A DNA stretch of 10,820 nucleotides from an uncultured Pseudomonadota bacterium. GTDB taxonomy: Bacteria > SAR324 > NAC60-12. The notes beneath the pieces were generated by a model. It was not told the DNA's origin. It made no database searches and was given only the letters and a program-made list of their open reading frames with translations. Made by a program: the position numbers and the translations under genes. The stretch covers positions 1 through 10,820 of the forward strand of contig CAJXNF010000061.1 in the NCBI GenBank assembly GCA_913056375.1, written 5' to 3'. Below, piece by piece: positions 7,301 through 10,820 of this stretch (positions within the stretch are counted from its first letter, which is position 1; every line of letters starts with the position of its first letter).

Positions 7301-7995
7301 CCCGTTCCAGAGCCATATTTGAACAAGCGAGCTTCTCTAACCCAGAGATCCATAATCCCTCCCTCTTGGACCAGATCGTCCTTGACGGATTGGATGAAGC
7401 AGGCATGTGGTTGGGGATGACTGTAGGCATCTTCAGATTTTTTGATCTCCTGAGACTTTGCATCGACGTAATAATGTCCCTGGGCGGGCCCTGTGATCCC
7501 ATAGGCCCAGTTCAAGCCGGTGTTGAACCACTGTGGAGAGTTAGGTGCCACCATTTGGTTGGCGAGCATGTAGCGAAGCTCGTCATAGAAAGCCTGACTC
7601 GAAGACTCATCATTGAAGTAGCCATACTTGTGTCCCCAATACGTCCAACATCCAGACAAACGATCAAAGACCTGACGAGCATCATTCTCTGAAACCATTT
7701 TCTCATCTGCTGGCAGCTTAGCTTGCTTGGTTTGATCGGGTACTGAGGCCTGTAACCAGCTTGGAATACCTTCTTCCGAGCGTTTACGACGATGTTTGGG
7801 GATGCCAGCTTTTCGGAAGTACTTTTGGGCCATGATGTCAGAAGCCACCTGGGACCAGGTTTTAGGGACCTGTACGTCTTTCCATTCGGCGACAACCGAT
7901 CCGTCGGGGTTGCGGATGACCGAGCTGCGGGATTCAAAATCCAGAGAAGCATAGGGGTCTTTTGCAGCTTGAGTGAACAATCGATCGATCTTCAT
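4303..7995 (-). CDS. nrdJ: Adenosylcobalamin-dependent ribonucleotide reductase (class II)
   Basis: This enzyme reduces ribonucleotides to deoxyribonucleotides for DNA synthesis, using coenzyme B12 to create the active-site thiyl radical; it needs no oxygen and no small subunit. The product has 1230 residues from the ATG at 7995 (MKIDRLFTQ), matching the long NrdJ subgroup. An upstream TTG at 8070 would add 25 unconvincing residues. Visible elements are first redox Cys199 (PHACFIQS), GSGTGSNFSDLRGG (228-241), GGTTRRAAKMVCLD (271-284), catalytic N483-P-C485-S-E487 and second redox Cys496 (CNLASLNL). The 11-residue spacing from the catalytic to the second redox cysteine equals that of the Thermotoga enzyme. 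APTGTIGLL lies near 682-690. A TSCPD-type domain spans about 985-1080. A terminal Cys-rich tail (Cys1203, 1206, 1217, 1220, 1223, 1229) supplies a zinc-ribbon-like fold and likely shuttle cysteines. No intein or frameshift is seen. Confidence 0.97.
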   Translation of the reverse strand: MKIDRLFTQAAKDPYASLDFESRSSVIRNPDGSVVAEWKDVQVPKTWSQVASDIMAQKYFRKAGIPKHRRKRSEEGIPSWLQASVPDQTKQAKLPADEKMVSENDARQVFDRLSGCWTYWGHKYGYFNDESSSQAFYDELRYMLANQMVAPNSPQWFNTGLNWAYGITGPAQGHYYVDAKSQEIKKSEDAYSHPQPHACFIQSVKDDLVQEGGIMDLWVREARLFKYGSGTGSNFSDLRGGKEPLSGGGVSSGLMSFLKIGDTAAGSIKSGGTTRRAAKMVCLDVDHPDIEQFVNWKVKEEQKVAALVAGSKQIKSLINELFQACHSWPEISERFDRRKNKHLRKVLLQIRASSMPLNYVERIIHLAKQGYTGVEFDEYDTDWNSEAYSTVAGQNANNSVRITNDFMTAVEQDQDWSLYWRTELVKSREEEREPKACQTLKASELWEQIAYAAWASADPGLQFDSTINEWHTCEVDGPIRASNPCSEYMFLDDTACNLASLNLLRFQNENGELDIERFRHAVRLWTIVLEISVLMAQFPSRRIAELSYEFRTLGLGYANLGTFLMVNGIPYDSEKARAICGAITCIMHMSAYAASAEMASELGPFPGYERNKDGMLRVLRNHRRAAYRASDREYEGLTIKPVAIDSQHCPPELLQAAQADADRAVELGEQHGFRNAQVTVIAPTGTIGLLMDCDTTGIEPDFALVKFKKLAGGGYFKIINQSIPPALVKLGYNEQQVQDIVNYTKGRGSLSGSPCINPEVLRQKGFTEELLQIIEGQLPAAFDIRFVFNRWVLGDDFCIKTLGISEDQLNHPEFSILQHLGFRESEIDAANDYVCGTMTVEDAPHLKRSDYDVFDCANKCGKKGKRYLSAESHVRMMAVAQPFISGSISKTINLPGQASVEDIKEVYHLSWQLGLKCNALYRDGSKLSQPLNTSAVEDIGDFDEELDEELLPAQPREVRIAEKVIHRYIAKRRRLPGRRKGYTQKATIGGHKLYLRTGEYEDGQLGEVFLDMHKEGAAFRSMMNCFAIAVSLGLQHGVPLEEYVEAFVFTRFEPNGMVQGNDAIKVSTSIIDYIFRELAITYLDRTDLAHVAPEDLRSSSLHSYGKQISPPEYHDEKVVSERTLTLEESQAYLARTTDEEPAVGDVEAAQGSYNGNGLATETSDSDLSHHGMLSLLGDWNMEGRSRNELIREARTKGYEGENCGNCGQFTMVRNGACLKCVSCGHTSGCS

Positions 7996-8245
7996 AGCCT
8001 TACCTGGGAACAGCGTTGTGGACTCAATGGTGTTTTGCAGACAGAAAGGGAGCGATGCAGGAACGTGCAAATGAGGGATGCGGGGGAGCGTGTAATGAGA
8101 GACGTCTCCGGTGCCCCTGAACGGTCACCGTTCTCATCCATGAGATGAAAGCGGATTATTACGGTAGCCAATCTTCCAAGAGAAAGCAACGCCCCAACTG
8201 ACCTCACAGAGCTAAGTTAGCGATATCGCTAATTAATTTTTTTTA
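7996..8245 (-). promoter_or_regulatory. Long structured 5' leader of nrdJ
   Basis: No credible gene lies between nrdJ and the DUF4254 gene (7996-8371). If transcription starts near 8239, the nrdJ mRNA has a leader of about 240 nt. It contains adjacent dyads: GAGACGTCTC (8099-8108), GAACGGT-C-ACCGTTC (8119-8133) and TCTCAT-CC-ATGAGA (8132-8145). On the RNA strand the CGGTG within the second dyad could pair instead with CACCG about 12 bases downstream, an alternative fold that excludes the first. I looked for the cobalamin-riboswitch B12 box and core and did not recognise them. The sequence just before the ATG, CAGGTAAGGCT, gives only a moderate ribosome binding site. A role as a regulatory RNA is inference. 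Confidence 0.35.
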
Positions 8246-8251
8246 TTTATA
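8217..8251 (-). promoter_or_regulatory. Candidate nrdJ promoter with 16-bp palindrome
   Basis: On the minus strand, TATAAA (complement of 8246-8251) is a good -10 element in very AT-rich DNA; no convincing -35 is seen at 16-18 bp (the best is TTCAAT, 19 bp away). The perfect palindrome TTAGCGATATCGCTAA (8217-8232) covers about +8 to +23 relative to the predicted start, a typical repressor position. It does not match the NrdR box as I know it. Alternatively, on the plus strand the palindrome is followed closely by eight T (8237-8244), so it could terminate antisense transcription. Confidence 0.4.
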
Positions 8252-8371
8252 GTAAGTTACTGATTTATCTATTGAAAAATAAATCTTTAGAAAATCGTTA
8301 GTGGAAACAAGGATATGCGAAAACTGGGCTGGAATCAAAGATGACCAAAAGTTTCCAAAAACGAAGACCTA

Positions 8372-8971
8372 CTAGCTCTTGGATCGTCGATACAACACAG
8401 GGTTGAGGGTAGCGTCATTATACATTTTCATCTGCCGATAGATCTTCATTTGTTTTCGTCCATGTAGCAAATCCTCCCAAAGTTGGCTGAGAGCATTGCC
8501 AAGATCAGAACGCTGCTCCTTGAGCACCAACAGCTTTGCCTGGCAACGTTGTCGATGATCCTCAGCCGCATCTGCCCGGTTTACCTGTTCCTCCATGTGG
8601 AAGATTTTTAGTGCACTGATGGACAGCCGATCAATAATGCTGCCTGGGGTTTCGCTGTTGATGGGTGTATTGGTAGATGGCTTGGCAATTTCCTGCAGAT
8701 GCCCTAGCAGGCACTCATCCAACTGTTCAATCAAGTCGTTCCGTTGCTGATTGAGCTTGTCTATGTTTCGTTTCACCTGGGCGATGATACGATCTGTTGC
8801 GTCAGGATCCCTAGCGAGGTCTTCTTCATGCCAAAGCGAGAAATTCGCCCAATGCTGACGGTCCAGCAAGCTCTCAAAGTCAATGTCCTCTGTGACTTCG
8901 TAAGGGGCTTGATGCCAACGATCTACAAGATCCAGTTGCCGTGTAAGAAACTCAGGAACGGGAGGGATCAT
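8372..8971 (-). CDS. DUF4254 family protein
   Basis: The product has 199 residues from the ATG at 8971, which gives MIPPVPEFL and the usual family length; a GTG three codons upstream is possible. The pattern is that of DUF4254: NFSLWHEEDLARDP (43-56), KRNIDKLNQQRNDLIEQLDE (67-86), ETPGSIIDRLSISALKIFHMEEQ (107-129), a Gln/Leu-rich helix with LKEQRSDLG (150-158), and the terminal KIYRQMKMYNDATLNPVLY (176-194). The family is all-helical, probably cytoplasmic, and has no established function. Known members occur in Bacteroidetes and deltaproteobacteria, sometimes near envelope genes. Its start lies 20 bp inside the end of the fliN-like gene, so translation is probably coupled. No clear terminator follows its TAG. 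Confidence 0.88.
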   Translation of the reverse strand: MIPPVPEFLTRQLDLVDRWHQAPYEVTEDIDFESLLDRQHWANFSLWHEEDLARDPDATDRIIAQVKRNIDKLNQQRNDLIEQLDECLLGHLQEIAKPSTNTPINSETPGSIIDRLSISALKIFHMEEQVNRADAAEDHRQRCQAKLLVLKEQRSDLGNALSQLWEDLLHGRKQMKIYRQMKMYNDATLNPVLYRRSKS

Positions 8972-9293
8972 GATGAACACGTGACATGGATTTGAGTCGA
9001 GTTTCTGGTGATTCAATCTGTACGATCCGGGCCCCAACCTTTTCTTCGACAACAACCGTTTGTGCTCTGGCGATCTGACGGTCATTAACCCAAACTTCCA
9101 GCGGTTCTTTCGGTTTGGAGTCTAGTTCAATGACGGAGCCTTGTCCCAAGCGCAGTACTTCACTGATATTCATCATGCACTCTCCCAAGATCAACCTTGT
9201 CTCCAGTGGGAGATCCAGTAACTGCTCGGTCTGGGGATGTCTAACAGCCGAAAGTTTCCCAATCTTTTGTGTGGAATCGAATTGATTTGCCAT
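8952..9293 (-). CDS. fliN: FliN-like flagellar motor switch protein (SpoA domain)
   Basis: The product has 113 residues from the ATG at 9293 (MANQFDSTQK); a GTG at 9329 would add 12 residues overlapping fabI. Residues 25-97 form a single SpoA domain: LLDLPLETRLILGECMMNIS, then EVLRLGQGSVIELD, EPLEVWVNDRQIARAQTVVV and EEKVGARIVQIESPETRL. This is the FliN pattern, the C-ring component that with FliM and FliG switches flagellar rotation; type III secretion SctQ C-terminal fragments share the fold. The length fits FliN without a long N-terminal extension. No other flagellar gene is in the window, which is odd because fliN usually sits beside fliM. It begins 10 bp after fabI and overlaps the DUF4254 gene. 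Confidence 0.85.
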   Translation of the reverse strand: MANQFDSTQKIGKLSAVRHPQTEQLLDLPLETRLILGECMMNISEVLRLGQGSVIELDSKPKEPLEVWVNDRQIARAQTVVVEEKVGARIVQIESPETRLKSMSRVHHDPSRS

Positions 9294-9303
9294 GAAGCTT
9301 TTT

Positions 9304-10086
9304 TCAGTTGGCCATGATTGAGTAACCACAATCTACGTAGATCAGTTGCCCCGTGATTCCACTGGCAGCATCACTTAGTAAAAACGCAGCAGCGTTTGCT
9401 ACTTCGGCTTGGGTAGCGGTTCGTTTCATGGCAGAGTGTTCACCAGCAACTCGGATCATCTCAGAAATATCCTTGATGCCTGCTGATGATAGAGTGCGTA
9501 TCGCACCAGGAGAAAGAGAGTTGATTCGTATGTTTTCGGGGCCCAACTCCCTTGCCAGATAACGCGTACAGGATTCAAGAGCTGCTTTGGCAGGCCCCAT
9601 CACGTTGTAATTTGGAACGGCCAGGGTGGAACCAATAAAACTCATGCTGACGATGCTTCCTCCACCACGCTTACGCATCATTGGAATGACTCCCTTCGCA
9701 AGAGGAAGCAAAGAGTACGCGCTAATTTCCATTGCCTTGTTGAATCCGTCCCGCAAGGTTTCAGAGAAGGGCTTGCTGAGGTCTTGGGTGTCTGCATAGG
9801 CGAGACTGTGTACCAAAAAGTCTAATTCTCCCCACTGCTCGTCCACCTGCTTGATTAGCGCCTCAATCGACTCGTCAGAGGCTACGTCACATTCAGCGAT
9901 CAGCGTAGCGTTGGTTTGCTCTCCCAATTTACGAACATTAGCTTCAAAACGGCCTTTGGGGTCACGCAGGAAGGTTAATCCCAATTCAGCACCCTGTTGG
10001 TGTAGTCGTTCTACGACGGCCCAAGCGATACTGCGCTGGTTGCCAACACCGAGTACCAAACCTCTTTTTCCAGAAAAATCAATCAT
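9304..10086 (-). CDS. fabI: Enoyl-[acyl-carrier-protein] reductase (NADH)
   Basis: FabI reduces the trans-2-enoyl-ACP double bond in the last step of each fatty-acid elongation cycle, in the cytoplasm. The 260 residues match the family. It is a short-chain dehydrogenase-fold protein with the nucleotide-binding segment GLVLGVGNQRSIAWAVVERL (9-28), CDVASDESIE (66-75), DFLVHSLAYAD (89-99) and the catalytic Tyr160-x6-Lys167 in NYNVMGPAKAALES (159-172). RINSLSPGAIRTLSS (187-201) and GQLIYVDCGYSIM complete the pattern. The position equal to E. coli Tyr146 is Phe150 (SMSFIGS), as in mycobacterial InhA. The ATG at 10086 is in the expected place. Upstream, 97 bp separate it from the phosphatidylserine decarboxylase gene; downstream, fliN follows within 10 bp. 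Confidence 0.96.
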   Translation of the reverse strand: MIDFSGKRGLVLGVGNQRSIAWAVVERLHQQGAELGLTFLRDPKGRFEANVRKLGEQTNATLIAECDVASDESIEALIKQVDEQWGELDFLVHSLAYADTQDLSKPFSETLRDGFNKAMEISAYSLLPLAKGVIPMMRKRGGGSIVSMSFIGSTLAVPNYNVMGPAKAALESCTRYLARELGPENIRINSLSPGAIRTLSSAGIKDISEMIRVAGEHSAMKRTATQAEVANAAAFLLSDAASGITGQLIYVDCGYSIMAN

Positions 10087-10183
10087 CTGTTTTCATCCAT
10101 TCCAGGGGAACGTTTAGATGTGCTAGATGAGCCAGGTGCCCAGCAGCAAATGTTTTCAAACGCTAAAGCTCTCGTGCGAAAAA

Positions 10184-10820
10184 TCAAGGAGATTCAGGTG
10201 AATGAAAATGTCCAATAGCTTCTCCGAGGCGAACCGTTTGGCCTAACTCAAGTGAATTCAACTCGACTTGGTCTTTTCGGAACAACAAAACCACGGTTGA
10301 TCCAAGCTCAAAGCGCCCAAGTTCTTCACCAGCTTTCAAGGGATACGGTGTAGGAAGAGCTGCCTTGAGGATTTTAGCACCAGGTTGGTTCGAGTAGGTT
10401 GTGTGATATACGGTACGAATCCTTCCGACTACAGTAGCACCAACCTTGACCAGTGCACACTCGCCATATTCTGTATCAATGTATGAAATCCAACGTTCAT
10501 TCCGGGCAAAGAGCCTTGGTACAAAAGCCAACCCTAGTGGGCTGACGGTCCATAATTCACCCGGTATGTATGCGAATCGACTGACAGATCCGGTGGCCAT
10601 GCTATGAATACGGTGATAGTTATAGGGCGCCAGGTAGATGGTTAGATAGATTCCTCCCTCGTATTCATGGGCAACAAAGGAATCTTGGAGCAGGTCAGTC
10701 AGTAGATACTCTTTGCCCTTGGCTTGTAGAAGTGTTTCCTGAGTGATTGTTCCAAAGAACCCAATCGTCCCATCAACCGGACAGATCAGAGCGTTTTTGT
10801 CTGTTGAGATTGGGCGTGCT
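10184..10820 (-). CDS. psd: Phosphatidylserine decarboxylase proenzyme, 5' end outside window
   Basis: This membrane-associated enzyme converts phosphatidylserine to phosphatidylethanolamine. The frame is open to the window edge, giving 211 residues; about 70-90 N-terminal residues are likely missing. Visible family elements in order are CPVDGTIGFFG (about residue 13 of the visible part), AKGKEYLLTDLL, the substrate/active-site block GGIYLTIYLAPYNYHRIHS ending just before the ATG at 10600, then GELWTVSPLG, LFARNERW and VKVGATVVGRI. The self-cleavage motif is LGST in FELGSTVVLLF, with the pyruvoyl-forming serine encoded at 10298-10300. The ATG at 10600 is internal, not the start. Residues follow the usual C-terminus (VRLGEAIG). 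The gene precedes fabI, both serving membrane lipid supply. Confidence 0.95.
   Translation of the reverse strand, partial: ARPISTDKNALICPVDGTIGFFGTITQETLLQAKGKEYLLTDLLQDSFVAHEYEGGIYLTIYLAPYNYHRIHSMATGSVSRFAYIPGELWTVSPLGLAFVPRLFARNERWISYIDTEYGECALVKVGATVVGRIRTVYHTTYSNQPGAKILKAALPTPYPLKAGEELGRFELGSTVVLLFRKDQVELNSLELGQTVRLGEAIGHFHSPESP

Noticed and set aside
4826..7692. Long open frames on the plus strand opposite nrdJ
   Set aside because: They are antisense shadows of a strongly conserved gene, with compositions that resemble no protein family.
7996..8070. Upstream extension of NrdJ by 25 residues
   Set aside because: It would need a TTG start, and the extra residues do not look like the family N-terminus; the ATG at 7995 gives the usual MKIDRLF-type start.
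7996..8216. Cobalamin riboswitch in front of nrdJ
   Set aside because: It was expected for a B12-dependent enzyme, but I could not recognise the B12 box or the conserved core on the minus strand. Left as an unassigned structured leader.

Overview
The window reads as chromosomal DNA of a Gram-negative-type bacterium. It carries a FabI-type enoyl-ACP reductase, a phosphatidylserine decarboxylase, a FliN-like flagellar switch protein and a CcmA-like ABC ATPase. The long (~1230 residue) coenzyme B12-dependent ribonucleotide reductase and the DUF4254 protein would fit a proteobacterium or a deltaproteobacterium-like/SAR324-like lineage, but that placement is inference. Codon use looks uniform, and I saw no transposase, integrase, CRISPR array, tRNA or rRNA. 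This is mostly housekeeping sequence.

Left part, + strand (1-3143): the 3' end of a DUF805 membrane protein gene that enters from outside the window, then pheS, a CcmA-like ABC ATPase gene and a peptidase-U32-like gene. The last two overlap at ATGA and are probably translationally coupled. pheT does not follow pheS. The U32-like protein has lost both cysteines of the family signature.

Middle, - strand (3110-4065): a two-gene unit, a small protein of unknown function coupled by ATGA to an XRE-family regulator. The regulator has an unusual C-terminal half: an Ala-rich helix, then a glycine-zipper-like hydrophobic stretch. Its 3' end overlaps the U32-like gene by 34 bp. A 13-bp perfect dyad upstream of the pair, next to a sigma70-like promoter, is a candidate autoregulatory operator.

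Middle to right, - strand (4303-7995): nrdJ, with a perfect 8-bp stem-loop 19 bases past its stop. Its upstream region (7996-8371) is the most structured non-coding stretch of the window. It has an AT-rich promoter-like segment, a 16-bp perfect palindrome just downstream of a TATAAA, and a ~240-nt leader with several adjacent dyads. It does not read as a standard cobalamin riboswitch.

Right part, - strand (8372-10820): the gene order in transcription is psd (5' end outside the window), fabI, fliN-like, DUF4254. fabI/fliN spacing is 10 bp and fliN/DUF4254 overlap by 20 bp, so these three are probably one transcript, placing a flagellar SpoA-domain protein and a DUF4254 protein beside membrane-lipid synthesis genes.

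I found no convincing new defence or mobile system. The best leads are the XRE/small-protein pair, the nrdJ leader, the fliN-DUF4254 coupling and the cysteine-less U32 protein.
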